From: Clostridiaceae bacterium
GTDB lineage: Bacteria; Bacillota; Clostridia; Lachnospirales; Lachnospiraceae
DNA: 64,000 nt
Assembly: GCA_910574345.1 (NCBI GenBank)
Contig: CAJSZV010000006.1
Location: 132,340-196,339, forward strand
Direction of reading: 5' to 3'
A program made the translations under genes and the position numbers. The notes under the pieces were generated by a model, which was not told the origin of the DNA, ran no database searches, and was given only the letters and a program-made list of their open reading frames with translations. Below, one piece after another: positions 1 to 8,045 of this stretch. Each line of letters starts with the position of its first letter. The first letter of the stretch is position 1.

Positions 1-345
1 GAATTGAGTGTACAAGATTTAGCGGATGCTATCGGGATGTCGCGTGTGTATACATCGGCGGTCATCAACGGCAGAGTCCAGTCTGAACCAGCCATGCGGC
101 TCATAAGCGATACGTTGAACATCGAAAGCCCAGAAAAGAGAAAATCTGATTCCTGGTGCAAGAGCGTGAGGATAGCGATGGTAAAGCGCGGATGGAGTGT
201 GCTGGATTTGGCAAAGGCAGCGCACATGAGCAAAGGCCACACATCGGCAGTCATCAATGGCAGGGTGCAATCCTCTCCAGCGGTCAGAGCCATAAGCGAT
301 GTACTGAACATTGATGCAGCTGCTCTTTCCTCAGATGCTAATTGA
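1..345 (+). CDS. Tandem-HTH XRE-like regulator, 5' end cut by window
   Basis: Small DNA-binding protein made of two copies of one helix-turn-helix unit; the reading frame is open to base 1, so the true start lies upstream. Each unit carries the pattern (V/L)xDLA..A..M(S).(V/H)TSAVINGRVQS followed by a short helix (ISD.LNI). The second unit is preceded by WCKSVRIAMVKR, which matches the N-terminus of the single-unit protein at 61718-61927, so this gene looks like that protein with its HTH duplicated. It sits just before an XRE regulator, as the homolog does in prophage 2. A role in the lysogeny/early switch is inferred from position and fold. Confidence 0.75.
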   Translation, partial: ELSVQDLADAIGMSRVYTSAVINGRVQSEPAMRLISDTLNIESPEKRKSDSWCKSVRIAMVKRGWSVLDLAKAAHMSKGHTSAVINGRVQSSPAVRAISDVLNIDAAALSSDAN

Positions 346-373
346 ATTATACATCGAAAGGACGGTGGATGAC

Positions 374-865
374 ATGGGGAATGGCTCTATGAAAGACAAT
401 GATAATGTGTACTTTCTGGCGAGGAAAAAGGCGGCAATATACAACGAGAGGCTATACAGCAGGGAAGGGGCGGCGGAACTGCTGGGAGTGTCCGTATCAA
501 CACTGGCTGATTATGAGCTGGGGAATACAAAGGTGGTTCCGGTGGATAAAGTGGTGCTTATGGCAGACCTCTATAACTGCCCGGAGCTGAAATACAGCTA
601 TTGCAAGCATGAGTGTCCGATTGGAAAGTCAATGCCGGTGGCAACGCAGGCAAAGAACCTGGAGGGGATCGCGCTCCGGCTTATCCGGGAGTTTGATGTC
701 GACAATCTAAAAGGAATCCAGAAGGATTTAATCGAGATTACAGAGGATGGCGTCATAGACGATGCGGAGAAACCGGCGCTGAAATCAATCATGGAGCGGC
801 TGGACCAGATGGCGGTTGCCATTAGTGAATTAAAGATAGCAGGTGAAAAGGCACTGAAAGGGTAG
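374..865 (+). CDS. XRE-family transcriptional regulator with Cys motif
   Basis: About 163 residues. The N-terminal half is a Cro/CI-type HTH (SREGAAELLGVSVSTLADYELG), followed by the conserved ADLYNCPEL..YCKHECPIGK segment typical of a family of clostridial phage regulators, and then a helical C-terminal part that could oligomerise. A start at ATG 374 was chosen because it aligns with the start of the homolog at 61960, although GTG 365 is possible. It lies 28 bases after the tandem-HTH gene and just before a small gene, the same order as in prophage 2. Operator and target genes are unknown. Confidence 0.8.
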   Translation: MGNGSMKDNDNVYFLARKKAAIYNERLYSREGAAELLGVSVSTLADYELGNTKVVPVDKVVLMADLYNCPELKYSYCKHECPIGKSMPVATQAKNLEGIALRLIREFDVDNLKGIQKDLIEITEDGVIDDAEKPALKSIMERLDQMAVAISELKIAGEKALKG

Positions 866-867
866 GG

Positions 868-1047
868 ATGGTTATGGATGCTGCCAAGTTGAGAGAGATT
901 CTGAAAACACAATATGGGATAAAAGATGATAATGAGTTTGACGCGGCAGTTGAGAAGTCATCTGGAGTAAACCTGGGGCTGTTCACTGTGCCGCTGGTGG
1001 AAAGGAGCAGGAATGGACACAAGAAAACGGAGACAGCTATTGCATAG
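868..1047 (+). CDS. Small conserved phage protein (59 aa)
   Basis: Short protein, MVMDAAKLREILKTQYGIK..., starting three bases after the stop of the XRE gene. It resembles the 50-residue protein at 62459-62611 (LREI...(Y/F)GIK.D.....A.E....(I/N)LG(L/I)F), and both sit between the XRE gene and the SleB-type hydrolase gene, which supports it as real. Its 3' end overlaps the hydrolase start by 35 bases. No known domain was recognised and its function is unknown. Confidence 0.7.
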   Translation: MVMDAAKLREILKTQYGIKDDNEFDAAVEKSSGVNLGLFTVPLVERSRNGHKKTETAIA

Positions 1048-1639
1048 CGCAAAGCTGGCGGCTATTACGGTAGCTGCCGTCTATACATTTATCGGGATAA
1101 GGCCGTTTATAGCGGATGCAGGGGAAGAAATGGAGCCGGAGCCGGTGGTGGATGCAGTAGCGGTAGCCATAGCGGACATCCAGGAGCCTTCTGGGAGCGA
1201 TACGAGCGTGGGAGCAAAAATCCTGGTACCGGAACCGCAAGCTACACAATCCCCTGGCCGGGATGCGGAAGATTCCTATTTGCTGGCAAAGCTGGCGATG
1301 GCGGAGGCGGAAGGAGAGGACACCGAAGGGAAAGCATTGGTTATCCTGGTGGCACTGAACCGGGTGCGGAGCGAAGGGTTCCCGGACACGGTAGAGGATG
1401 TCATCCTGGAGGAGCATAACGGAGTTTGCCAGTTCAGCGTCACCCAGGAGGGAGGCCGCTGGTACACGGTAGAGCCGGACGAAGATTGTTATAAGGCTCT
1501 GGAGATGGTAACGCAGGAGAATTGGGATGAATCCGAAGGGGCGCTGTATTTTGAAAGCAGGAGTGATTCCACATGGCACCAGAATAATTTGCAGTTCCTT
1601 TTCAAACACGGAAAACATTATTTCTACAAGGAGGGATGA
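1013..1639 (+). CDS. SleB-like cell wall hydrolase, membrane-anchored
   Basis: 208 residues. A basic N-terminus is followed by a membrane segment (about residues 14-33), then an acidic linker rich in E/P/V, then a C-terminal Hydrolase_2 (SleB-type) domain with the family hallmarks LAMAEAEGEDTEGKALV, ALNRV and the WH.NNL.FLF ending. SleB domains cleave peptidoglycan. This gene lies in the regulatory/early region, far from the lysis cassette at 42 kb, and the same gene is found at the same place in prophage 2. A role in lysogens or at the cell surface is therefore more likely than host lysis, but this is inference. The start overlaps the preceding small gene. Confidence 0.8.
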   Translation: MDTRKRRQLLHSAKLAAITVAAVYTFIGIRPFIADAGEEMEPEPVVDAVAVAIADIQEPSGSDTSVGAKILVPEPQATQSPGRDAEDSYLLAKLAMAEAEGEDTEGKALVILVALNRVRSEGFPDTVEDVILEEHNGVCQFSVTQEGGRWYTVEPDEDCYKALEMVTQENWDESEGALYFESRSDSTWHQNNLQFLFKHGKHYFYKEG

Positions 1640-1926
1640 TATTGCGGAAAGTAACGCGGTTCATCTACCGCGAATGGATATGGATAACGCTGGGGATTAT
1701 TCTCACGCGGTTTGCCGTTCAATGCGCATACCGGGAGCGTGGATACATGGCATACGGAGGGGAATGGCTTGTGCTGCCGGTTCTGCTGATGACGGTAAGC
1801 ATGGCAAGAAACGCCTCCGGTGTCGTGATGATGATATTTGAAGGAGAGGAGGATGCGGATGTCAGAAGAATTAAAACGGATCACCGCAGAGTTCCAGGGA
1901 ACCGCAGGTGGCGTGACGGACGGTGA
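1636..1926 (+). CDS. Small membrane protein
   Basis: A small protein with one or two hydrophobic segments (WITLGIILTRFAVQCAY and GGEWLVLPVLLMTV) separated by a conserved RERGYMAYGGEW motif. The homolog at 63208-63396 has the same layout (YQERGYIAVGGEWLVIPLL). It overlaps the stop of the hydrolase gene by 4 bases, suggesting coupling. The last ~22 codons overlap the next gene in another frame and are not conserved, so the extended C-terminus may be incidental. It could act together with the anchored hydrolase; function unknown. Confidence 0.7.
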   Translation: MILRKVTRFIYREWIWITLGIILTRFAVQCAYRERGYMAYGGEWLVLPVLLMTVSMARNASGVVMMIFEGEEDADVRRIKTDHRRVPGNRRWRDGR

Positions 1927-2098
1927 GGCAGATAGGGTATTCCAGTATTGCCTCCGGAAAATGGAGGTATGCGGTATCGAGAACCGGGAGGAATATCTGC
2001 CGCTTTTATTCCGGGATGAAGTGAAGAATTTCATTGTACGCAGAGGGATAAATGCAATCACCGCATTAAGAAGAATGGGGGTGGCGGTCAGTGTGTGA
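1859..2098 (+). CDS. Conserved small phage protein (79 aa)
   Basis: MSEELKRITAEFQG... with a helical middle and an (R/E)EYLPLLFRDEVK.F segment. It matches the prophage 2 protein at 63386-63592 (ESYLPFLLPDVIKEW). ATG 1859 was preferred over ATG 1853 and TTG 1838 because it sits 6 bases after the AGGAGAGGAGG site at 1842-1852. No known domain. It is part of the conserved hydrolase-membrane protein-small protein block upstream of recT in both prophages. Confidence 0.65.
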   Translation: MSEELKRITAEFQGTAGGVTDGEADRVFQYCLRKMEVCGIENREEYLPLLFRDEVKNFIVRRGINAITALRRMGVAVSV

Positions 2099-2306
2099 GA
2101 TATGCAGACAGAATCCGTGCCATCCGAGATGCCCGAATGCAGGGGAACCGAAGGGCAAATACACTTGTATCAAGTGCGGATATGGAATCATGGAGGATGA
2201 AGAATACCTGGAGTCAGAGGAAGGGCCGGTTTGTGTGGAGTGTCTGAATGACATGTGTTCCAGGGAAGTAGTAGAAATATGCGGCGGACAGCTGCAAAGA
2301 GCATAG
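2091..2306 (+). CDS. Small zinc-ribbon protein
   Basis: 71 residues starting at GTG and overlapping the previous stop. It carries four Cys pairs: CEIC, CHPRC, CIKC and CVEC, so it is likely to bind one or two zinc ions. Such treble-clef or ribbon proteins are common in phage early operons and often act by binding DNA, RNA or a host protein. No specific function can be assigned. Confidence 0.7.
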   Translation: MCEICRQNPCHPRCPNAGEPKGKYTCIKCGYGIMEDEEYLESEEGPVCVECLNDMCSREVVEICGGQLQRA

Positions 2307-2322
2307 AAGGAGGATAAACAGT

Positions 2323-3357
2323 ATGGCAGGACAGCAACAGAGGCAGGTACCGGCGCAGCAGATCCAGCAGGGGGAGATTCAGAAACCTAAGAGTTCAGCA
2401 GTCCTTGTGAAGGAGATTATCTCCAGGGACACTTGCAAGAAGAAATTTGCGGAAATCCTGGGGCAGAAAGCGCCGCAGTTCCTTGCGTCACTAACGAATG
2501 TAGTATCTGGGAGCGCACAGCTGAAAAGGGCAGAACCTAATTCCATCGTATCAGCGGCTTTTGTGGCGGCTACATACGATCTGCCGATTGACAGCAACCT
2601 GGGATTCGCGGCTATCGTTCCGTACAACAACAGCAAGAAGAATCCGCAGACCGGGAAGTGGGAAGACCACATGGAGGCCCAATTCCAGATGATGTATAAG
2701 GGCTTTATCCAGCTGGCAATCCGCTCCGGATATTACGAGAAGATGAATTATTCCGTGGTGTATGAGGATGAACTTGTTTCCTATAATCCGATCACCGGCG
2801 AGATTGTTTTCGTGACGGACTTCTCACAATGTACCCAGAGAGACGAGGGGCAGACAGATAAAGTTGTTGGATATTATGCGTGGTTCAGACTAAAGACTGG
2901 TTACAGCCATGAATTGTATATGTCAACAAAGGCGGTAGAGAATCACGCAAAGAAGTATTCCCAGGCATACCGGAGTGACTTGAACAAAGGGAAGAAAAAC
3001 AGCAAGTGGACTACTGATTTTGAGGCTATGGCTCTGAAAACGGTAATCAAGCTCCTGCTCTCCAAATGGGGTATCTTATCTGTGGATATGCAGAGAGCCA
3101 TCCAGGACGACCAAAAGACATTTGACGAGGAAGGGGAGGCATCATACGGAGATAACCAGCCGGACGCAATCGAGGCGGAGAATGTGTTCGAGCTGCCGGG
3201 GCCGGGTGATGAACAGGCGAAGGATGAACAGCCGGAGAATGGAGAGAGTTCAGACGGAACCGGAACGGATGCGGCGGATGCCGGAGAGTATGTAAGCCCG
3301 GAGGAAATAGATGATTTCATGGAAAGCATGGGCTTAGAGGAATTACCGTTTAAGTAA
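2323..3357 (+). CDS. recT: RecT single-strand annealing protein
   Basis: 344 residues. The central ~250 residues match the RecT family: IVSAAFVAATYDLPID, GFAAIVPY, EAQFQMMYKGFIQLAIRSG, YYAWFRLKTG and MALKTVIKLLLSKWG. RecT binds single-stranded DNA and anneals complementary strands in phage recombination and replication. The C-terminal ~70 residues are acidic, low complexity and end in LPFK. A good ribosome site (AGAAGGAGG) precedes ATG 2323. The next gene is a predicted PD-(D/E)XK nuclease, the usual RecE-type exonuclease partner, so the two probably form a recombination pair. Confidence 0.93.
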   Translation: MAGQQQRQVPAQQIQQGEIQKPKSSAVLVKEIISRDTCKKKFAEILGQKAPQFLASLTNVVSGSAQLKRAEPNSIVSAAFVAATYDLPIDSNLGFAAIVPYNNSKKNPQTGKWEDHMEAQFQMMYKGFIQLAIRSGYYEKMNYSVVYEDELVSYNPITGEIVFVTDFSQCTQRDEGQTDKVVGYYAWFRLKTGYSHELYMSTKAVENHAKKYSQAYRSDLNKGKKNSKWTTDFEAMALKTVIKLLLSKWGILSVDMQRAIQDDQKTFDEEGEASYGDNQPDAIEAENVFELPGPGDEQAKDEQPENGESSDGTGTDAADAGEYVSPEEIDDFMESMGLEELPFK

Positions 3358-3364
3358 GGAGGGA

Positions 3365-4174
3365 ATGACATTGGAATTATCGGCAAGTAATTATTACAGC
3401 GCGGAGGCGAACCGGGAATACATGAGTGTATCGCAGTACAAGGATTTCGCTGGCACATACGGAAAGCTGGGATGCGAATACTGCGCGATGGAAAAGCTGG
3501 AGGGGCGCTGGCAGGAAAAGAAAACGACTGCCCTTCTGGTGGGGAGCTATGTGGATTCTTATTTTGAAGGGAGCCTGGATACGTTCAAGGCAGAGAATCC
3601 GGAGGTTTTCAAAAAGACCGGAGATAAAGGGCTGAGAGCGGAATACATCAAAGCGGAGGACATTATTCGTAGAATAGAAAGTGACAATTTTTTTATGATG
3701 TGTCTTTCTGGGTATAAGCAGGTCATTATGACCGGTGAATTGTTCGGAGCGAAGTGGAAGATAAAGATAGATTCCTACATCGCAGATAAAGTCATCGTTG
3801 ATTTGAAAGTCATGTCATCCATCACAAAGCATGAATACGTCCGGGATGTGGGCTACCTGGATTTTGTCCGGTATTGGGGCTATGACATCCAGGGAGCAAT
3901 CTACCAGGAGATTGTCCGCCAGAATACCGGAAAGCGCCTGCCCTTCTATATAGCGGCAGCAAGCAAGGAGGAGGAAACCAACATTGAGGTTATCCATGTG
4001 ACGGACAATTTCCTCAAAGATGCTATGTCGATGGTAGAGGCGGCTATGCCCAGGATTCTCCGGGTGAAGAATGGAGAGGTAAAGCCAGACCGGTGTGAGA
4101 GTTGCGATTGCTGCAGGTACACGAAGGTTTTGCGGAATCCGATCACGATTTTAGACCTGGTAAAGGATATTTGA
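3365..4174 (+). CDS. PD-(D/E)XK phage exonuclease-like (DUF3799)
   Basis: 269 residues. The motif KIKIDSYIADKVIVDLKVM gives the D...(D)xK catalytic core of the PD-(D/E)XK fold, with a helix carrying YWGYDIQGAIYQEI and a Cys cluster near the C-terminus (CESCDCCRYTK) that could hold zinc or an Fe-S cluster. The family is found beside RecT in Firmicutes phages and is taken to be the 5'-3' exonuclease that makes the single strands for RecT. It starts 7 bases after recT. Enzyme activity is inferred, the fold assignment is fairly firm. Confidence 0.82.
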   Translation: MTLELSASNYYSAEANREYMSVSQYKDFAGTYGKLGCEYCAMEKLEGRWQEKKTTALLVGSYVDSYFEGSLDTFKAENPEVFKKTGDKGLRAEYIKAEDIIRRIESDNFFMMCLSGYKQVIMTGELFGAKWKIKIDSYIADKVIVDLKVMSSITKHEYVRDVGYLDFVRYWGYDIQGAIYQEIVRQNTGKRLPFYIAAASKEEETNIEVIHVTDNFLKDAMSMVEAAMPRILRVKNGEVKPDRCESCDCCRYTKVLRNPITILDLVKDI

Positions 4175-4207
4175 AACCAAGAACGGCAGATTGGCGGTGA
4201 TGCAAGC

Positions 4208-5023
4208 ATGGCATGGATAAGTGTCCACGAACAAATCTTAAGCGGAAAGCTGCGTGAGTTAGCAAAGAGCATGGGGTGTTCGCAAAATGAATCAATAGGA
4301 ATCCTTATCCGGCTATGGTTGTGGGGTATCAACAACGCCGACAAGGAAGGGAGAATAGTAGGAGCAGATAAAGACGATGTTGCGGAAGTTTTGACAATAG
4401 GGAGGGATAAAAAGATTGCGGCAATAAATATCGTGGATGCTCTGATAGAATCTGGCTGGCTGGATGAAAATGGTGGTACTCTATTCATTCACGATTGGGA
4501 AGAATGGCAAGAGCCTCTTTATACTTTCAAAGAACGGAGGGAGAGGGACGCTGCCAGAAAGCGTGAGGAGAGGAAACGGTCAAGGCTCCAGAACGAGGCA
4601 GGCAGAAAAGAGGATGCTATCTCCCAGGAACCGGCGCCGGAGATGATACCATCACCGGCAGTCAAGGATTCCCCTACACCGGAACCGGAAAAACCGAAAA
4701 AGACGGCAGCGGAAGAACGTACTCCTGCATTTGAGGAGTTCTGGAAGGTGTATCCGCGCAAGGAGGGCAAGGGCGAGGCGTACAAGAAGTACAAGGCGCG
4801 GCTCAAAGATGGATACAGCGAAGAGGAACTTCTGGAGGCGGCTACGAATTATGCCGGCAGATGCGCAAGGGAGCGGACGGAAAAGAAGTATATCAAGATG
4901 GCTAAGACCTTCCTGAGTGATTCCTTACCGTTCGTGGACTATATAAAAAAGCAATCGCAAAATGAAGCAAGACAAGAGCAGGCGGATGGAGTGAATCCAT
5001 TCGGGCAATTCCTTAGAAGTTAG
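4208..5023 (+). CDS. Phage replisome organizer / replication initiator
   Basis: 271 residues. The N-terminal ~120 residues match the phage replisome organizer winged-helix region (MAWISVHEQILSGKLRELAK, GILIRLWLWGINNA, GGTLFIHDWEEWQ). A basic, charged linker follows, and the C-terminal part has FEEFWKVYPRKEGKGEAYKKYK, common in phage initiators. This protein likely binds the origin and recruits the helicase loader encoded next (5036). No iterons were evident inside the gene by eye. Confidence 0.85.
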   Translation: MAWISVHEQILSGKLRELAKSMGCSQNESIGILIRLWLWGINNADKEGRIVGADKDDVAEVLTIGRDKKIAAINIVDALIESGWLDENGGTLFIHDWEEWQEPLYTFKERRERDAARKREERKRSRLQNEAGRKEDAISQEPAPEMIPSPAVKDSPTPEPEKPKKTAAEERTPAFEEFWKVYPRKEGKGEAYKKYKARLKDGYSEEELLEAATNYAGRCARERTEKKYIKMAKTFLSDSLPFVDYIKKQSQNEARQEQADGVNPFGQFLRS

Positions 5024-5035
5024 GAGGCGGATAAC

Positions 5036-5920
5036 GTGGAGGGATTGGAAGGGATCGCCGCCGGAGTATTCATGGAGACGGCGGAGAAAGCAGGCGAGGC
5101 GGAAAGCGGCGCCGGTGATTATACCGGCGGTGATGGTCTCCTGCATTGTGGCAAGTGCCACAAGCCGAAGGAGAAGATACTGGAGTTCCCTGGCTCCCTG
5201 GATAGAAATGGAACCGGGCGCAGGATGAAGGTACGCTGCATGTGCGAATGCGAGACAGCGGCCAGGGACAAGATGCTCCGGCAGGAAAAGGAAAGGGAAG
5301 AGCTGCAGCAGCTCCAGAGGCTCCGGGATTCCAGCCTCATTGAAAGCAGGCTCCGGGCGGCAAAGCTGTCCTCTTTCATCAAAACCAGGGATAACCAGAA
5401 ATTGTACACGATGGCGCAGCGGTATGTGGAGAATTTTGAGGATATGTACCGCAGGAGCCAGGGGATTCTTTTCTGGGGAACGGTAGGAACCGGCAAGAGC
5501 TATACTGCCGCCTGCATCGCGAATGAGCTGTTAGACCGGAGGGTTCCGGTCATAATGACTTCTTTCGTGAAGATTCTCCAGAATATCCAGGGCGGCAACG
5601 TGGACGAGGCACAGTACATAGCGCAGCTGAACCGGGCGAGGCTCTTAATCATTGATGACCTGGGGACGGAGCGCAACACGGACTATGCCCTGGAGAAGGT
5701 CTACAACGTGATAGACAGCCGGTATTTATCCGGAAAGCCCCTGATTCTCACAACGAATCTGACGCTCACGGAGATGCAGGAGGCGCAGGATACCAGGTTT
5801 AAGAGGATATATGACCGTATCTTTGAAATGTGCTATCCGTTCCGGGTGTATGGAGATTCCTGGAGGATGGGGCAGGCGGCGCAGAGGTTCGAGGACATGA
5901 GGAGCATACTGGAGGGATGA
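5036..5920 (+). CDS. DnaC/DnaI-like helicase loader ATPase
   Basis: 294 residues from GTG 5036. An N-terminal Cys segment (CGKCHKPKE ... CMCECE) probably binds zinc. After a coiled coil comes a AAA+ core with Walker A GTVGTGKS, Walker B LLIIDDLGTE and sensor-I LILTTNLTL, the standard DnaC/DnaI arrangement. It would load the host DnaB helicase at the phage origin together with the organizer encoded just upstream. Gene spacing is tight on both sides. Confidence 0.9.
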   Translation: MEGLEGIAAGVFMETAEKAGEAESGAGDYTGGDGLLHCGKCHKPKEKILEFPGSLDRNGTGRRMKVRCMCECETAARDKMLRQEKEREELQQLQRLRDSSLIESRLRAAKLSSFIKTRDNQKLYTMAQRYVENFEDMYRRSQGILFWGTVGTGKSYTAACIANELLDRRVPVIMTSFVKILQNIQGGNVDEAQYIAQLNRARLLIIDDLGTERNTDYALEKVYNVIDSRYLSGKPLILTTNLTLTEMQEAQDTRFKRIYDRIFEMCYPFRVYGDSWRMGQAAQRFEDMRSILEG

Positions 5921-5921
5921 T

Positions 5922-6104
5922 ATGGCAAATGCGGTGGAATTGAAGATTTATAACCAGGAGGACCGGCTTTCGGTGGCGGCAATTCTGATTAAGAACGGTT
6001 ACACGGTGAGCCAGGGGAAAAGGCAGAGGACAGCCACCGGCAAGACGATGGACTATTTCCTCAAAGTATCAGAGGATGGAGACAATGCTGATACATCGAA
6101 GTAG
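5922..6104 (+). CDS. Small hypothetical protein
   Basis: 60 residues beginning one base after the stop of the helicase loader. The sequence (KIYNQEDRLSVAAILIKNGYTV..GKR.RTATGKTMDYFL) predicts a mixed alpha/beta fold with no known domain recognised. Its position between the loader and RusA suggests a minor role in replication or recombination; function unknown. Confidence 0.6.
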   Translation: MANAVELKIYNQEDRLSVAAILIKNGYTVSQGKRQRTATGKTMDYFLKVSEDGDNADTSK

Positions 6105-6115
6105 GAGGTAATGAT

Positions 6116-6547
6116 TTGGACAAAGTGAAATTTACAGTCCTGGGAGAGCCGAAGGGGAAAGGCCGGCCGCGCTTCAGCACACAGACCGGGAGGGCCTTTA
6201 CTCCGAAGCAGACGGTCAACTATGAAACGCTGGTACATACAGAGTACATGGTACAGTGCAAGGGGTTCCGGTTCCCGGATGATGCGATGCTGGACATGAG
6301 GATTCTGGCATACTATTCCGTACCGAAAAGCGGTAGCAAGGCGGAGAAGGCCAAAAAGCTGGCAAACGCCATCCGACCGACCAAAAAACCGGATATGGAT
6401 AATGTGGTGAAGATGGTGGCGGATGCACTCAACCAGGTAGCATACAAGGATGATACGCAGATTGTAGACTGCCAGGTCCGGAAATTCTATTCCGAACAGC
6501 CCCGGATCGAGGTTATCATCCAGGAAGTGAAGAAGGGAGGCGATTGA
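6116..6547 (+). CDS. rusA: RusA-like Holliday junction resolvase
   Basis: 143 residues from TTG 6116, preceded by GTAGGAGG. Family marks are the N-terminal GEPKGKGRPRF, the PTKKPDMDNVVKMVADALN segment holding the catalytic Asp residues, and YKDDTQIVDCQV. RusA dimers cut four-way DNA junctions, which would resolve RecT-made recombination intermediates or branched DNA before packaging. It is about the usual length for the family. Confidence 0.92.
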   Translation: MDKVKFTVLGEPKGKGRPRFSTQTGRAFTPKQTVNYETLVHTEYMVQCKGFRFPDDAMLDMRILAYYSVPKSGSKAEKAKKLANAIRPTKKPDMDNVVKMVADALNQVAYKDDTQIVDCQVRKFYSEQPRIEVIIQEVKKGGD

Positions 6548-6550
6548 GGC

Positions 6551-6700
6551 ATGGTGGCAACAAGAGTGACATTGATAGTGCTGACTGCAATTTTCAGTAT
6601 CGGGGTAATGGCAGAAAAGAACGGAAAGGTCGCAAACCGGATGCTGGCCGGTACCGCAATATGTGTCGCAGGGCTTGTGGTTCTGCAAGTGTTCGGTTAG
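6551..6700 (+). CDS. Tiny membrane protein (49 aa)
   Basis: An open frame of 49 codons, MVATRVTLIVLTAIFSIGV..., starting shortly after rusA. It has two hydrophobic stretches (LIVLTAIFSIGVMA and GTAICVAGLVVLQVF) joined by a short basic turn, so a two-helix hairpin in the membrane is predicted. No Shine-Dalgarno of note other than GAGGCG just upstream. Function unknown. Confidence 0.5.
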   Translation: MVATRVTLIVLTAIFSIGVMAEKNGKVANRMLAGTAICVAGLVVLQVFG

Positions 6701-6712
6701 GAGGGGTGGAGA

Positions 6713-6910
6713 ATGGCGTATTGTCAAAGGTGTGGTGGGTACTGCGCTGACCATTACACATATTGCAGGGAGTGTTATTTTAAATTAGGCCAGCCAGCAG
6801 GCATGGCTATAAGCCGGGGGCATAAGTGCAGAGGGTGCGGCGCGACTATATACGGAAGGTATAACTACTGCATGAGCTGTGCTAAAAGAAAAGGCTTTAT
6901 CAAAAAATAG
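6713..6910 (+). CDS. Double zinc-ribbon small protein
   Basis: 65 residues preceded by a GGAGGGG site. Four CxxC pairs (CQRC, CREC, CRGC, CMSC) form two candidate zinc knuckles around a YTYC.EC / YNYC.SC repeat. Very basic C-terminus (KRKGFIKK). Likely nucleic acid or protein binding; no named family recognised. Confidence 0.65.
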   Translation: MAYCQRCGGYCADHYTYCRECYFKLGQPAGMAISRGHKCRGCGATIYGRYNYCMSCAKRKGFIKK

Positions 6911-6926
6911 ACAAGGAGGATGGCAC

Positions 6927-8045
6927 ATGGAACAGAATGAGATTCAGAAGGTAGAAGGAGAAGTTGTGGCAGAGGGCGCAGAGCTGGCTCCGGTCAAGGC
7001 GGAGATGGAGTTCCGGCTGATAAATCCCACGGAGGGCGGATTCTTAAAACGTATCGAATGGAACCGCGCCGAGCTGGAGGCGGCAGTCAAGGCAAAGGTG
7101 GCACAGTACGAGGGCGTCACATACACAGATGATACCATCCAGGCAGCAAAGGCAGACCGCGCCGAGCTGAATAAGCTGAAAGCAGCTATCGAGGACCGGC
7201 GGAAGATTGTGAAAAAGGTAATCAATGAGCCGTACACGGTATTTGAGAAGGAGCTGAAAGGCATCCTGGCACTCATTGATACGCCGGTCGGCATCATCGA
7301 CACCCAGATCAAGGACTACGAGAACCAGAAGAAGGAGGAGAAAAAGGAGCAAATCCGGGAGGCGTATTCTGCAGCAATCGGAGAACTGGAGAAGGTCATC
7401 ACGTTTGAGAGGCTGTTCGACCCCAGGTACCTCAATGCCACATACTCCCTGCCAAAAGCCATAGCGGACATCCAGGGCAAGATTGAGAAGGTCAAGACAG
7501 ACCTCCAGACCATTGATGAAATGTGTTCTGACTATAAGACCAACGCCCAGGACATTTATCTGAAAACCCTGGACTTGTCTAAGGCGATGGCAGAGGAAAA
7601 GCGCCTGCACGATCTGAAAGAGAAGATGGAGGCGGATAAGAGGGCCAGGGAGGAGGCAGAGCGCCGGAGGATTGAGCAGGAGGAGGCCAGACGCCAGGAG
7701 CTTGCTAGGAGGCAGGCAGAGGAGGCGAAGCGCCGGGAGGCAGAGAGGCAGGCCGCACAGGAGAGAGCAGCAGCCCAGGTACCCCAGGCGGAACCGGAGT
7801 CTGATAACGGAAATACCCAGGCTGTGAACGTTTTTGGCACTTATGATAACGGAAACGGCCAGAATGTTCCGGAAAATGCCCTAAATAATACGGGAAATAC
7901 CAAAAGCGTTCCGGAAAGCGCCCCGGATGCTCCGGCAAAGAGATACCGCGCTACCTTCTGGTGCGAGGGTACCCTGGAGGAGATAAAAGCCCTGGGGGCA
8001 TACATGAGGGAACACAATATCAAGTACGGAAAGGCGGGAAAGTAG
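6927..8045 (+). CDS. DUF1351-family coiled-coil phage protein
   Basis: 372 residues. Residues ~25-240 match the DUF1351 family found in Firmicutes phage replication modules (DRAELNKLKAAIEDRRKIVKKV, FEKELKGILALIDTP). A long E/R/A-rich coiled coil follows, then an N/E-rich linker and a small C-terminal domain (YRATFWCEGTLEEIKALGAYMREHNIKY). ATG 6927 was chosen for the AAGGAGG site 8 bases upstream. The role is unknown; the family usually sits near recombination or SSB genes. Confidence 0.75.
   Translation: MEQNEIQKVEGEVVAEGAELAPVKAEMEFRLINPTEGGFLKRIEWNRAELEAAVKAKVAQYEGVTYTDDTIQAAKADRAELNKLKAAIEDRRKIVKKVINEPYTVFEKELKGILALIDTPVGIIDTQIKDYENQKKEEKKEQIREAYSAAIGELEKVITFERLFDPRYLNATYSLPKAIADIQGKIEKVKTDLQTIDEMCSDYKTNAQDIYLKTLDLSKAMAEEKRLHDLKEKMEADKRAREEAERRRIEQEEARRQELARRQAEEAKRREAERQAAQERAAAQVPQAEPESDNGNTQAVNVFGTYDNGNGQNVPENALNNTGNTKSVPESAPDAPAKRYRATFWCEGTLEEIKALGAYMREHNIKYGKAGK

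Noticed and set aside
1..3357. Repeat of the 61.7-64 kb gene order as an assembly duplication
   Set aside because: The two blocks differ at many residues, in gene lengths and in RecT type, so they are homologous but distinct.
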